Shown in pieces: positions 7,933-16,933 of a stretch of DNA of 64,000 bases; position 1 is the stretch's first letter; each line of letters opens with the position of its first letter. The notes beneath the pieces were generated by a model. It was not told where the DNA came from and searched no databases. It worked only from the letters and a program-made list of their open reading frames with translations. The stretch comes from JAEWWD01 sp964440115. GTDB taxonomy: Bacteria > Bacillota > Clostridia > Christensenellales > CAG-138. Where the stretch lies: positions 527,624 through 591,623 of the forward strand of contig CAYTPV010000001.1 of assembly GCA_964440115.1 (NCBI GenBank), in the 5' to 3' direction. Position numbers and translations under genes: made by a program.

Positions 7933-9063
7933 TTGGCCGCATATTTGGACAACGCCTCCACCACGCCCGTCGCGCCCGAAGTGCGCGCGGCTATGGATGC
8001 GGCTCTCACGGATGCCTATTGCAATCCTTCCGCGGTATACCGGGACGGGCGCGCCGTACGCGCGGCCGTGGAATCGGCGCGCGCCACAGTTGCTGAAGCA
8101 ATCGGCGCAAGCACCTCCGAACTGTTGTTCACCAGCGGCGGAACCGAGGCGAACAATTTTGCCATCAAAGGCACCGCGTTCGCGCATGGATCGGGGCATA
8201 TCGTGACGACAGCCACAGAACATCACAGTGTGCTTTCCTGCTGCGAATGGTTGAGCCGCCGCGGCTTCACGCTCACCGTACTGCCTGTGGATTCTACAGG
8301 GCGCGTATCGCCCGAGTCGCTCAAGAACGCCATTCGTCCGGATACTTTTCTGGTTTCCTGCATGTGGGTCAATAATGAGACGGGCGCAGTCAATCCCATT
8401 AAAGAACTTGCTGCCATTGCGCATGCGCACGGTGCCCTGTTCCATACGGATGCCGTTCAGGCGCTGCCCACAGAGGAAATCGGCGTAAAGACAGTAGAAG
8501 CCGATCTTTTAAGCATTTCCGCACATAAGATATACGGCCCCAAGGGCTGCGGTGCCTTGTACATACGCGAAGGCATCGTGCTTGAGCCGCTGATTCATGG
8601 GGGTCAGCAGGAGAACTTCAAAAGAGGCGGCACGGAAGCTGTTGTGTCCATACTGGGCTTTGGCAAAGCGGCGGAACTGCTGCACGCGCGCGAACAGCGC
8701 AGAAATCATGCGCGGACGCTTCGCGAGGCAATGCTGCATGCTCTTTCCGGCATCCCGGATATGCGCGTCAACAGCCCGGCAGACGGCGCTGTGTCCATAC
8801 TAAACATCGGGTTTGCCCGCGTACAGGCCGAAGCGCTTGTACTGCTGCTGGACAGAAGCGGAATATGCGTTTCGATGGGCGCGGCGTGCAACTCTGAATC
8901 GCTCGAACCTTCCCACGTGCTCACCTCCATGGGCGTTCCAGAAGAATTTCTGCATGGCAGCATACGACTTTCGTTCGGTCAGTACAACACGCTTTCACAA
9001 ATCGACGAGGCGGCTCAGGCCGTCAAACGCATTGTAACGCTGCAGCGATCGCGGGGAGATTAG
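7933..9063 (+). CDS. Cysteine desulfurase-family (NifS/IscS-like) PLP enzyme
   Basis: A 376-residue class V aminotransferase-fold protein. Motifs include the N-terminal YLDNASTTP, SGGTEANN (PLP phosphate), TEHHSVL, HTDAVQ, the PLP lysine in SISAHKIYGPKG, the GHGGQQE-like IHGGQQENFKRGGTE, and the active-site cysteine in MGAACNSESLEPSHVL. Such enzymes remove sulfur from cysteine as a persulfide for Fe-S clusters or thio-cofactors. No IscU, ThiI or MnmA gene is next to it; instead it ends a PTS operon, which is unusual. The TTG at 7933 is chosen because AGGAGG at 7921-7926 is correctly spaced and the upstream frame overlaps EIIB. A terminator follows. Confidence 0.87.
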   Translation: MAAYLDNASTTPVAPEVRAAMDAALTDAYCNPSAVYRDGRAVRAAVESARATVAEAIGASTSELLFTSGGTEANNFAIKGTAFAHGSGHIVTTATEHHSVLSCCEWLSRRGFTLTVLPVDSTGRVSPESLKNAIRPDTFLVSCMWVNNETGAVNPIKELAAIAHAHGALFHTDAVQALPTEEIGVKTVEADLLSISAHKIYGPKGCGALYIREGIVLEPLIHGGQQENFKRGGTEAVVSILGFGKAAELLHAREQRRNHARTLREAMLHALSGIPDMRVNSPADGAVSILNIGFARVQAEALVLLLDRSGICVSMGAACNSESLEPSHVLTSMGVPEEFLHGSIRLSFGQYNTLSQIDEAAQAVKRIVTLQRSRGD

Positions 9064-9083
9064 CCGCCGCAATCGTATAAAAA

Positions 9084-9116
9084 CAAGCGTGCCGCCGGCT
9101 TCGGGCGGCTTTTGTT
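9084..9116 (+). terminator. Terminator of the PTS operon
   Basis: AACAAGC..GCCGCC pairs with GGCGGC and a T-rich tail (TTTTGTT), directly after the desulfurase stop codon. Confidence 0.75.
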
Positions 9117-9183
9117 ATATTTATTTCTTAATTCGTGCAATTGTTTTCATTTGCGGGCATACGGAATAAAATGAAGATTACTG

Positions 9184-9211
9184 TGGACTCCCTGCGTTTT
9201 TTTGATATACT
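9184..9211 (+). promoter_or_regulatory. Probable promoter of the flippase gene
   Basis: TGGACT, a 16-base spacer and TATACT (9206-9211) lie about 75 bases upstream of the flippase start codon. The -35 box is weak, the -10 box good. Confidence 0.45.
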
Positions 9212-9287
9212 TTTTGAGGGCTCATTTTTTGTAGAAAGCTGAAGAATAAACCCGTATATCCGTAATGGGCTTATTCGAAGGATGATA

Positions 9288-10928
9288 ATGAACAAAGCGC
9301 AGAATAACTTTGCAAAAGGCGCAGCCATATTGGGCGGCATGGGTTTCATTTCCAAGTTGATAGGAGCCGTCCAAACCATCGCTGCAACCAATATTGTTGG
9401 AACGCACGGTATGTCGTATTACACGACAGCCTTTCCGGTGTATACATTCCTTCTCGCGATATCCAGCGCGGGGCTTCCCGTCGCCATATCAAAAATGGTA
9501 GCTGAAAGAATCACACTTAACGATTACAAAGCGGCGTATATCGTATTTCGCAAGGCAATGAAGGCCATGATCATCATCGGCCTTATCACAACCATATCCA
9601 TGATAGCGCTGAGCAAGCCCATAGCGACCATTCTCGGCAGGCCAGCTGCAAGCCCGGCCATCACGGCCATTGCGCCTTCGCTATTCTTTGTTGCTATATT
9701 ATCGGCGTACAGAGGATATTTTCAGGGTATGCAGCGGATGACTCCGACGGCTATATCTCAAATCGTTGAGCAGGTCGGCAAGGTTATTATCGGTCTTTCT
9801 CTTGCTTGGCTTTGGATTCCCAAGGGAGAAATATATGGAGCGGTAGGTGTAATACTCGGCATCACCGCTTCGGAAGCTCTGGCATTTCTCTTTCTGCTTC
9901 TGCTTTACAAAAAGCGCATCAGCATATTTAAAATGCGCATCAAAAGCGCAAACCACGTTAAACTGACGAGAAACATAGGCAGGAAGCTTCTTTACCTCGC
10001 AGCTCCCATCATTGTCGGGGCCTGCGCCATGCCGCTTGTACAGCTTGCCGATACCGCCATTATCACAAATACGCTTAATAAAATGCAAAGCATTATACTT
10101 TTGGGCAAGGAAGTCATGCTGGACAGCAGACTGGTGGATTCACTGTTCAGTCTGCTTACCGCGTACGTAAACCCCATTATCAATATGCCCGCAGTGTTTT
10201 CGCTCGCGCTTGCCATGAGTTTGGTGCCGGCCATTTCCGCATCCAAAGCGCAGCATGATCTCAACGGCATCTCCGATAAAGCGGCTGTGGGAATTAAGCT
10301 GTCCATGCTGATCGGTCTGCCCTGTTCGGCCGGCCTGTACCTGCTCTCGACGCCCATCGTTCATCTTCTTTACGCCGGACTCAAGGGCGATAATCTGCTG
10401 ATTGCGGGCAATCTGCTGTCTATCGCGGCATTTGCCGTACTGTTTCTTACCATACTGCAGACAATGACAGGCATTCTGCAGGGACTTGGCAAGACCTATC
10501 TGCCGGTGGTCAACCTGTTCATCGGAATAGGCGTTAAAATACTCATCAGCATGTACTTTACTCGCATCCCTGAAATCAACATTCAGGGCCCCGCATATGG
10601 AACCGTGCTTTGCTACGCTATCGCCGCGCTGCTCGATTTGATCTGCGTCATCATATTCGCAAAAGCAAGGCTGCATTTCCTCGATGATATTATCCGGCCT
10701 ATCTTAGCAACCGCGGGTATGGGACTGTTTGTGTATTACATCATGCCGCATGTCGCATCCGGAGAATATCCGCGGCTGATGACGATAGGCGTTGTTTTCA
10801 TCGCAATGGTGCTGTACGGAATATTCTGCATCGTGTTCGGGGCTATCCGGCGCGAGGATATGAAATACCTGCCGGGAGGCAAAAGGCTTACTTCCGTGAT
10901 GACACGGCTGGGGATTTGGAAGGCATAA
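9288..10928 (+). CDS. MOP-superfamily flippase, SpoVB/MurJ-like
   Basis: A 546-residue polytopic membrane protein with about 14 predicted helices. The N-terminus (FAKGAAILGGMGFISKLIGA) and the GYFQGMQRMTPTAISQIVEQ segment near residue 150 are typical of the SpoVB/YtgP/YabM branch of oligosaccharidyl-lipid flippases. These move lipid-linked sugars, such as peptidoglycan or polysaccharide precursors, across the cytoplasmic membrane; SpoVB acts in spore cortex synthesis. The start is set at the second ATG (9288) because GAAGG abuts the first one at 9282 and is properly spaced from the second. It is a single-gene unit. Confidence 0.88.
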   Translation: MNKAQNNFAKGAAILGGMGFISKLIGAVQTIAATNIVGTHGMSYYTTAFPVYTFLLAISSAGLPVAISKMVAERITLNDYKAAYIVFRKAMKAMIIIGLITTISMIALSKPIATILGRPAASPAITAIAPSLFFVAILSAYRGYFQGMQRMTPTAISQIVEQVGKVIIGLSLAWLWIPKGEIYGAVGVILGITASEALAFLFLLLLYKKRISIFKMRIKSANHVKLTRNIGRKLLYLAAPIIVGACAMPLVQLADTAIITNTLNKMQSIILLGKEVMLDSRLVDSLFSLLTAYVNPIINMPAVFSLALAMSLVPAISASKAQHDLNGISDKAAVGIKLSMLIGLPCSAGLYLLSTPIVHLLYAGLKGDNLLIAGNLLSIAAFAVLFLTILQTMTGILQGLGKTYLPVVNLFIGIGVKILISMYFTRIPEINIQGPAYGTVLCYAIAALLDLICVIIFAKARLHFLDDIIRPILATAGMGLFVYYIMPHVASGEYPRLMTIGVVFIAMVLYGIFCIVFGAIRREDMKYLPGGKRLTSVMTRLGIWKA

Positions 10929-10973
10929 ACGCAGGCTTCACTTCTCACAAGGCTATAGAATGATTCAAACATT

Positions 10974-11007
10974 TTTGCCTCCGCATACGCCAGTATACGG
11001 AGGCAAA
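10974..11007. terminator. Inverted repeat between convergent genes, probable bidirectional terminator
   Basis: TTTGCCTCCG..ATAC and GTATACGGAGGCAAA form a long stem midway between the convergent flippase and dipeptidase genes. The T-tracts are weak on both strands. Confidence 0.5.
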
Positions 11008-11042
11008 TGATTCTTTAACCCAAATTGAAAGACTCTCCGGAT

Positions 11043-12413
11043 TTATATAGTAGCCAGTGCGATAATGGCATCCGCATACATCTTGGTGTCCTCGATAAGG
11101 TCCTCAATGTAGAGCGATTCGTTGGCCATATGCACCAAATTCTCCCGATTTGACCTCTCCGGTCCAAACGCGACGGCCATTTTGAGATGCCTTGCATATG
11201 TACCGCCGCCAACGCGGTGCGGCGGGGTATATTCACCTGTACGCGCTGCGTAAACATCCAGCAATGTCCGCACCAGTTCGTTGTCTTCGGGCACATAATA
11301 CCCTTCTGAGAATGTGTAGTTCGCACGGGATGCGCCAAAGTCAGTGAACGCCGCGTCCAGTTTCCTGAGCAGCAGGTCACAGCCCGCGGATATGGGCGCG
11401 CGGATATCCAGCGTTATGGAGAAACCCTGCTCATTCCAATCCATAAGGCCTAAATTGAGCGTAAGCCTGCCCGAATCGTCAGAAATATCCAACCCCACCG
11501 TTTCTCCGTAGTATTCCATACCAAATGCCTGAACAAGGCCGGAAACGGCGCGTTTATCCGCCCCCTCAAGCGGCAGATGATCAAGCAGCAGCAGCATGGC
11601 CTGCAAAGCGTTCTTCCCTGCCTCGGGCGTGGAAGCGTGGGCAGCCCTTCCTGTCACCACAACGCGGCTCCCCCCTTCGCAGGTTTCAGCCTCGTAAGAA
11701 AAACCGTCTGACGGGCATTGCGCAGCGGCTGCAAGCACTGTCTCTTTGGAAAAGGGTACCGTTGCGACCGCCTTACCCGGCACTGCATTGACCACCGTGC
11801 CTGCCTGCAGGCGCAGTGCGGATGAAAAGACAGCTGTATACTGAGCGTGAAATATGTTCTTTTCAGAATTGACCAGCGGATATTTTGCATCCGGCGAGAA
11901 CGCCATGTCGGGCATTTTCGCATGTTCTTTATAATGTTTCAGGCAACGCATGTTGCGCTCTTCATCACATCCGAATATGAGCCGAACCTTACGGCGGAAA
12001 AGAAAACCCGCCGCCTTGACTGCTGCCAGCGCGTATATGGCGGCCATGGCCGGACCTTTATCGTCCTGTGTGCCGCGCCCTACGATCTGGCCGTCTACAA
12101 TCTCCCCTCCGAAGGGATCATGCTCCCATCCTTCGCCTTCGGGCACGATATCCAAATGAGACAGTATACCCAGCGTTTCCTTCCCCTCGCCAAAATCCGC
12201 ATAGCCGATATACCCGTCGAGGTTTGTCGTTTCAAATCCAAAGCCATCACAAAGGCCGAGCGTATGCAGGAGTGTATCCCGGCATGGGAACCCAAAGGGC
12301 GCGCCCGGTTCGTTGCTGTCCACGCCTACGCTGCGAAACGAAACACTTTTCTGCACGGCGGCAACGATGTCGCCTTTATGCTCATCTATCCAGCGATCCA
12401 CGACAGGATGCAT
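11043..12413 (-). CDS. M20 family dipeptidase, PepV-like (Sapep)
   Basis: A 456-residue zinc peptidase. The first metal motif is SHLDIVPEGEGWEHDPF near residue 83, followed by GRGTQDDKGP, with the metal-bridging Asp and the flexible hinge typical of PepV; the acidic pair is in FGCDEERN. PepV-type enzymes are cytoplasmic dinuclear zinc dipeptidases with broad specificity for dipeptides, including beta-Ala and D-amino-acid dipeptides. The length matches the family (about 460). The start at 12413 is preferred to 12455 because GAGGT lies eight bases upstream and the family begins at this methionine. Confidence 0.9.
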   Translation of the reverse strand: MHPVVDRWIDEHKGDIVAAVQKSVSFRSVGVDSNEPGAPFGFPCRDTLLHTLGLCDGFGFETTNLDGYIGYADFGEGKETLGILSHLDIVPEGEGWEHDPFGGEIVDGQIVGRGTQDDKGPAMAAIYALAAVKAAGFLFRRKVRLIFGCDEERNMRCLKHYKEHAKMPDMAFSPDAKYPLVNSEKNIFHAQYTAVFSSALRLQAGTVVNAVPGKAVATVPFSKETVLAAAAQCPSDGFSYEAETCEGGSRVVVTGRAAHASTPEAGKNALQAMLLLLDHLPLEGADKRAVSGLVQAFGMEYYGETVGLDISDDSGRLTLNLGLMDWNEQGFSITLDIRAPISAGCDLLLRKLDAAFTDFGASRANYTFSEGYYVPEDNELVRTLLDVYAARTGEYTPPHRVGGGTYARHLKMAVAFGPERSNRENLVHMANESLYIEDLIEDTKMYADAIIALATI

Positions 12414-12488
12414 CTCTATTACCTCGCTTTTGTATGAATACTGATACGAAATCAAAACGGCGTCTCTTTTGATCAGCCGTTACGCAAA

Positions 12489-12517
12489 ATTATACCATGC
12501 ATGCAGTTTTAGAACAA
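12489..12517 (-). promoter_or_regulatory. Promoter of the dipeptidase gene
   Basis: On the minus strand TTGTTC, a 17-base spacer and TATAAT lie about 75 bases upstream of the PepV-like start codon. Confidence 0.55.
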
Positions 12518-12600
12518 TTGCCGAGCCGCCGAATTCTGCCGAATAAAACCAATACGCTTATCGCTTTAGCATCAGCATAAAGCCAGATGCAACGCCCGAT

Positions 12601-13965
12601 TTATTTCAAAAACCGATGCAGCAATTGATCTTTCGCCGATGTATACGGCCTGTAGCGAAGCGGCATGTCAAACCATGTCCCCTTTTTGATAATACTGCGG
12701 TAATGCGTAAACGTATCAAAACTGTGCCTGCCATGATAACTGCCCATACCGGATGCGCCAACGCCGCCAAACGGCATGAAATGCGTAGCTGCATGAACGA
12801 GCGTATCGTTGATGCACCCGCCTCCAAACGAGCAGGAACCCAGTATCTTCCGCTCCGTCTGCACATCCGACGTGAACAGATACAGCGCGAGCGGGCGCGG
12901 GTTTTGCTTAATATAGGCGATGCATTCGCCGATATCCGAATACGTGAACATGGGCATTATCGGCCCAAATATTTCCTGCTGCATGATGGGGGACTGCATA
13001 TCGACTTCATCGAGCAGCGTTGGCTCAATGAACCTGCACACAGGGTCCGTACCGCCGCCGATAACGGCTTTGCCGCATGTCAGCAGTGCCGCTACGCGTT
13101 CATAATGCTTCGGATTAATGATCACATTCATATCCGACATGTCGCCATTGGGGAAAAATTCATTCAGCGCGGAACGGAATGCGGCGATGAACTCCTCTTT
13201 CACGCTTTCGTGCACAAACAGATAATCCGTTTCCACACAAGTCTGGCCCGCGTTGAGTACCTTGCTAAACGCGATCCGCCGTGCGGCGATTTTGATGTTT
13301 GCGGTTTGATCGACAATTGCGGGGCTTTTGCCGCCCAGCTCCAACGTGACCGGAGTAAGATGCTTTGCGGCGCTTTCCATCACCAGACGGCCCACATCCG
13401 GGCTGCCTGTGAAGAAAATATAATCAAACTGCTGCTCCAGCAGCAACGCGTTTACCGCCCTGCCGCCTTCCACGACTGCGATGTATTCATCTTGAAACTG
13501 TTCGCTGAGCATCTGTGCGATCACAGCGCTGGTGGCTGGCGCATAAGCGGAAGGCTTGATCACCGCCGTACAGCCCGCCGAAATAGCGCCAATAAGCGGC
13601 GCAAGGCAAAGCTGCACAGGATAATTCCATGGGGACATGATGAGCGCTACGCCATGTGGTTCCGGCGATACAAAAGATTTAGAAGGAAATTGCGCCAATG
13701 GCGTACGCACCGTACGTTCTTTCATCCAGCCCGCGAGGTGCCGCATATGATAACTGATCTCTTCTAAAACGATCCCCGTTTCCGTCATATACGTTTCAAT
13801 GGGAGTCTTGTTCATATCCTGTTTAAGCGCTTCGCCGATGCTGTTCTCGTATTTGCGCAATCCGGCGCGCAGCCTTTGCAGCATATCCAGCCGGAACTGC
13901 AGGCTGCGTGTCTCACCGGAATGGAAGTATGCCCTTTGCTTTTCAACAAGCTCCGAGAAATTCAT
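12601..13965 (-). CDS. Aldehyde dehydrogenase (class 3-like, YwdH type)
   Basis: A 454-residue NAD(P)-dependent aldehyde dehydrogenase. The catalytic cysteine is in NAGQTCVETDY near residue 245, the general-base glutamate in LELGGKSP, and the coenzyme site in FFTGSPDVGR. The short form (about 455 residues), MSPWNYPVQL near residue 105 and the C-terminal PFGGVGASGMGSYHG are marks of the class 3/fatty-aldehyde group, enzymes that oxidise hydrophobic aldehydes to acids. The start at 13965 follows AAAGGG; an upstream in-frame ATG at 13995 lacks a ribosome site. GtrA and the sugar operon lie upstream on the same strand, only 47 bases away, so read-through is possible. Confidence 0.92.
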   Translation of the reverse strand: MNFSELVEKQRAYFHSGETRSLQFRLDMLQRLRAGLRKYENSIGEALKQDMNKTPIETYMTETGIVLEEISYHMRHLAGWMKERTVRTPLAQFPSKSFVSPEPHGVALIMSPWNYPVQLCLAPLIGAISAGCTAVIKPSAYAPATSAVIAQMLSEQFQDEYIAVVEGGRAVNALLLEQQFDYIFFTGSPDVGRLVMESAAKHLTPVTLELGGKSPAIVDQTANIKIAARRIAFSKVLNAGQTCVETDYLFVHESVKEEFIAAFRSALNEFFPNGDMSDMNVIINPKHYERVAALLTCGKAVIGGGTDPVCRFIEPTLLDEVDMQSPIMQQEIFGPIMPMFTYSDIGECIAYIKQNPRPLALYLFTSDVQTERKILGSCSFGGGCINDTLVHAATHFMPFGGVGASGMGSYHGRHSFDTFTHYRSIIKKGTWFDMPLRYRPYTSAKDQLLHRFLK

Positions 13966-14012
13966 GGCGGTATCCCTTTCATGTTGTAATTGCATGGAAT
14001 GTTAGCTTCCTA

Positions 14013-14456
14013 TCAGGACAAGTGCCCGGCATGCCTCTTTTGAGCAATGTCGTTGGTATCCATGCTGTTTCGGTAGACCACATATTTATCGAAAAGAAAT
14101 TCTGTAATGAGATTGCAGGCCATATTGATCCCCGTTACAACATACTCGTTCCAGAACAAGCCGTCAACCAAATAATTGCCAAGCAAAGTAGATACCGGTG
14201 TGAACACGCAGTAATAGCCAAAAACCTTGAGCATGGCCACGGGCACGTTATTTGCCGATTGAAATGTAAACCGTCTGTTGAGCGTAAAGTTCCAGATAAT
14301 CGAAAGTATCAGCGCAACCAGATAGCTGATCCAATAGGGGAATTTTACGATTTCATTGAACAGTGAAAAGCTTCCGATTTCAATGGCTCCCGCACTGCAG
14401 GAAAACAGTACGAATTTGATGGTACGCCACAGTTCTCTATGTTGCCGCTTTTCCAT
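14013..14456 (-). CDS. GtrA-like family membrane protein
   Basis: A 147-residue protein with four hydrophobic helices and the GtrA signature: IKFVLFSCSAGAIEIGSFSL at the first helix, then SYLVALILSIIWNFTLNRRF near residue 60. GtrA proteins are thought to move undecaprenyl-phosphate-linked sugars across the membrane. The start at 14456 (MEKRQHR) has GGGGG/GGAG upstream and overlaps the end of the aldolase gene by 20 bases, suggesting coupled translation with that operon. The alternative start at 14480 lacks a ribosome site. Confidence 0.85.
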   Translation of the reverse strand: MEKRQHRELWRTIKFVLFSCSAGAIEIGSFSLFNEIVKFPYWISYLVALILSIIWNFTLNRRFTFQSANNVPVAMLKVFGYYCVFTPVSTLLGNYLVDGLFWNEYVVTGINMACNLITEFLFDKYVVYRNSMDTNDIAQKRHAGHLS

Positions 14457-15453
14457 ACTCCGCCCCCGCCTTTTTCGCATATTTTATCTGATAAACCGTC
14501 CGCATAAGCAACGCATCGAAAGGTGATAATGCCACGTTCACGCCAAGCGCGCGCGTGTGAAGATAACCCACGCACGCTTTTTCGATAAGCAAAGGCAGCG
14601 CTTCACAATCGCCGCGCGTATCCGCACGGCACAGAGCGCCGATCCCCTTGACAAGAACTGCGCTGTTTCTGCGCAAGGCTTTTAAAACAGCATCCGGCTC
14701 GGGACCGACGCAGAACAATTTCGGGCCGATTATCTGCGCCATATCGTCCAGTTGAGCACGGAACATACGCGCCGAATTCGCCGTATGCACCACTGCTGGC
14801 GAAGTCGAAACAGCAATATGGGCAAATTCGCTGGAGACAAATTCTTTGAGAGCCTCCCCTTTTGCTTCATCACCGCGTAAATCCTCCTCAGCCTGCCCTT
14901 TGCACGCCGATTTGCATAGGGTTTCCAGCAAAGTCGCGCGGCTGAACGCTTCGTTCCGATCCGCACCCACAATCAAAGCGCCATGCTGCGCCATGAGCAC
15001 CACATGCGCGCCGGTTGCAAGCGCTGCTGCCACATTGGATTTGAGTTTTTTCGTGCCGGGAAGACCGTATTTTGCGAGGGCTATGCCGCCAAGCGCCGCT
15101 GTTTGTTCAGGCGTGAACAACCCGGCATGAAACCCGGATAGCCCCAGCGCCGACGCGTAAGTCTGGTGCGTATGGATGACAAAGCCGGCATCCGGAAACT
15201 GCCTGTACGCCGCAGCGTGTACACCCTTTTCCGACGACGGCTTACGCTCCCCCGTCCATTCGCCCGAAGACAGATCGAACGATACGATATCCTCAGCCGT
15301 CATTCCTTCATAGGCAAGGCCGCTCGGGGTAATGACAAACGATTGCTCCCCTGCTCGGCAGCTGGCATTGCCCCAGGTGCGGGCAACAAGTCCTTCCCTA
15401 AGAAGCAGCCGGCCCGCGTCCGCAACCGATTGTTTGGCCTCGCGCTCGTTCAT
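14437..15453 (-). CDS. Class II aldolase/adducin family protein, two-domain
   Basis: A 338-residue protein. The N-terminal ~205 residues form a class II (zinc) aldolase domain like L-fuculose-phosphate aldolase: WGNASCR, ITPSGLAYEGM, zinc-binding VIHTHQTYASAL near residue 93, and AQHGALIVG. The C-terminal ~120 residues (from about 218) look like a second, shortened aldolase-like domain without the HTH zinc motif. The likely reaction is retro-aldol cleavage of a phosphorylated sugar made by the FGGY kinase two genes upstream. The start codon overlaps the stop of the aminotransferase gene (TAATG), so the two are coupled. GAGGTG precedes it. Confidence 0.85.
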   Translation of the reverse strand: MNEREAKQSVADAGRLLLREGLVARTWGNASCRAGEQSFVITPSGLAYEGMTAEDIVSFDLSSGEWTGERKPSSEKGVHAAAYRQFPDAGFVIHTHQTYASALGLSGFHAGLFTPEQTAALGGIALAKYGLPGTKKLKSNVAAALATGAHVVLMAQHGALIVGADRNEAFSRATLLETLCKSACKGQAEEDLRGDEAKGEALKEFVSSEFAHIAVSTSPAVVHTANSARMFRAQLDDMAQIIGPKLFCVGPEPDAVLKALRRNSAVLVKGIGALCRADTRGDCEALPLLIEKACVGYLHTRALGVNVALSPFDALLMRTVYQIKYAKKAGAEYGKAAT

Positions 15454-16913
15454 TATCCGATCACCTCAATGCTGTCAAACACTCTGTCAAAAGCGGCAAG
15501 GGCGGCATCGATATCCGCTTCGGTGTAAGCCGCGCTGGTATACATGCGATTTCCCGCCAAAGTCACTAAGCCTTCAGCCATATAGGCCGCGCCCATATGC
15601 TGCATTTCCGCCTTGCGTACCGAGGTTTCCTTCAGAACGCGCGGAATCTGCCACGGTTTGGACCAGCGGATGGCAAAATGCATGGTCCCCACCGTATCCA
15701 GATGGCAAATGGAACCCACATTGTATGCCACGAATGGCAGCTTGCGCGCTTCGATCTGCCGCTTCAGGCCATCCGTCAGCCTGTCGCCCATGCTCGCCGC
15801 TTTTTCGCATGCGCCGGTACGCTCTATTTCACAAATGGTGTGGTACCCGGCGCAGCAGCTTAATGGCGTGGCCGCCATTGTCCCGCCCACCAGAGCCTTT
15901 TTACCGTGGCCGTCGAGACCCGCACCCAGGTATTTCATGAACTCCAGCTTGCCGCCGAGTGCGCCCGCGCCGGGATACCCGCCCGCGATGACCTTGCCGA
16001 ACACCGTCAGATCGGGCATCACGCCGAAATACTCCTGCGCGCCGCCCAACCCCATACGAAAGCCGGTCACCACTTCATCGAATACCAGCAGCGCACCGTA
16101 TTTATCGCAAAGCGCGCGCACACCCGCAGGGAATGTGAAATCCACCGGCCGCGTACCGCTTTCCGGGCCGATGGGCTCAAGAAACACCGCTGCTGTACCG
16201 CCTTTGAGCTGATTCATGCGCAGTACGCGTTCGAGATTGTTGAGATCATTGGGGAAGAACTCCTGCGTATGTGAAAACACATAACCGGGCACGCCATGCG
16301 ACTGCAGCCCCTTTGTGCCGGGGATGCGGATGCCGTACACCAGCTGATCGCTCCAGCCGTGGTAAGCGCCGCCCATTTTGACGATGTTTTTTTTCTTGGT
16401 GGCAAGCCTAGCTACGCGCACAGCGCCCATACAGGCTTCGGTGCCCGAGCCGAACATCCGCACCATGTCCACGGAAGGCACAGACTCTACGATCTTCTGC
16501 GCGATTTTATATTCGTATTCGTGAAACAGGCCGGTGGACGGCCCACAGGTATCCAAAAGCTCCTCCACTTTTTCACGAACGCTCTGCGGATTGCTGCCCA
16601 GTACAGTGGGGCCGCCAGCCTGCAGGAAATCGAAGTATTCGTTGCCGTCCACATCAAACAGCTTATTGCCCTGCGCCCCGGTAAACACGAGCGGGAACGG
16701 ATAGTTGAACGCGAGGTTATGCTGCACGCCGCCGGGAATAACCCCAATTGCCTGATCCACCATTGCGCGTGAACCTTTGCACCTGCCGCCGTAATAGTCC
16801 GTTTCGTACCGTTGCAGCGCTTCTTTGCCTATGGTGTGAATGGGCTGTTTGATCAAAGCGTCAAGGCTTGCTGAAACCGCCTTTGCATCTACATAACGAT
16901 AGCGTGGTTCCAC
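15453..16913 (-). CDS. Class III (GSA-aminomutase-like) PLP aminotransferase
   Basis: A 486-residue fold-type I PLP enzyme of the aspartate aminotransferase superfamily, class III, closest by eye to glutamate-1-semialdehyde 2,1-aminomutase. It shows GNEYFDFLQAGGPTVLG, FGSGTEACMGAVRVAR, GAYHGW, the FDEVVTGFR motif with the pyridine-binding Asp, and the Schiff-base lysine in VFGKVIAGGYPGAGALGG. It is longer than HemL (about 430), and its kinase/aldolase neighbours argue against tetrapyrrole synthesis. It probably moves or removes an amino group on a sugar-derived substrate. The GTG start at 16913 follows AAGGAGG. The gene lies 20 bases after the kinase. Confidence 0.87.
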   Translation of the reverse strand: MEPRYRYVDAKAVSASLDALIKQPIHTIGKEALQRYETDYYGGRCKGSRAMVDQAIGVIPGGVQHNLAFNYPFPLVFTGAQGNKLFDVDGNEYFDFLQAGGPTVLGSNPQSVREKVEELLDTCGPSTGLFHEYEYKIAQKIVESVPSVDMVRMFGSGTEACMGAVRVARLATKKKNIVKMGGAYHGWSDQLVYGIRIPGTKGLQSHGVPGYVFSHTQEFFPNDLNNLERVLRMNQLKGGTAAVFLEPIGPESGTRPVDFTFPAGVRALCDKYGALLVFDEVVTGFRMGLGGAQEYFGVMPDLTVFGKVIAGGYPGAGALGGKLEFMKYLGAGLDGHGKKALVGGTMAATPLSCCAGYHTICEIERTGACEKAASMGDRLTDGLKRQIEARKLPFVAYNVGSICHLDTVGTMHFAIRWSKPWQIPRVLKETSVRKAEMQHMGAAYMAEGLVTLAGNRMYTSAAYTEADIDAALAAFDRVFDSIEVIG

Positions 16914-16933
16914 TTGAGGATACCTCCTTTTGA

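Noticed and set aside
12616..13767. 383-residue open frame on the plus strand
   Set aside because: Antisense to the aldehyde dehydrogenase; Arg/Cys/His-rich composition without a start signal.
15453..16913. HemL (tetrapyrrole synthesis) assignment for the GSA-like enzyme
   Set aside because: It is longer than HemL and lies in a sugar kinase/aldolase operon with no other haem genes.
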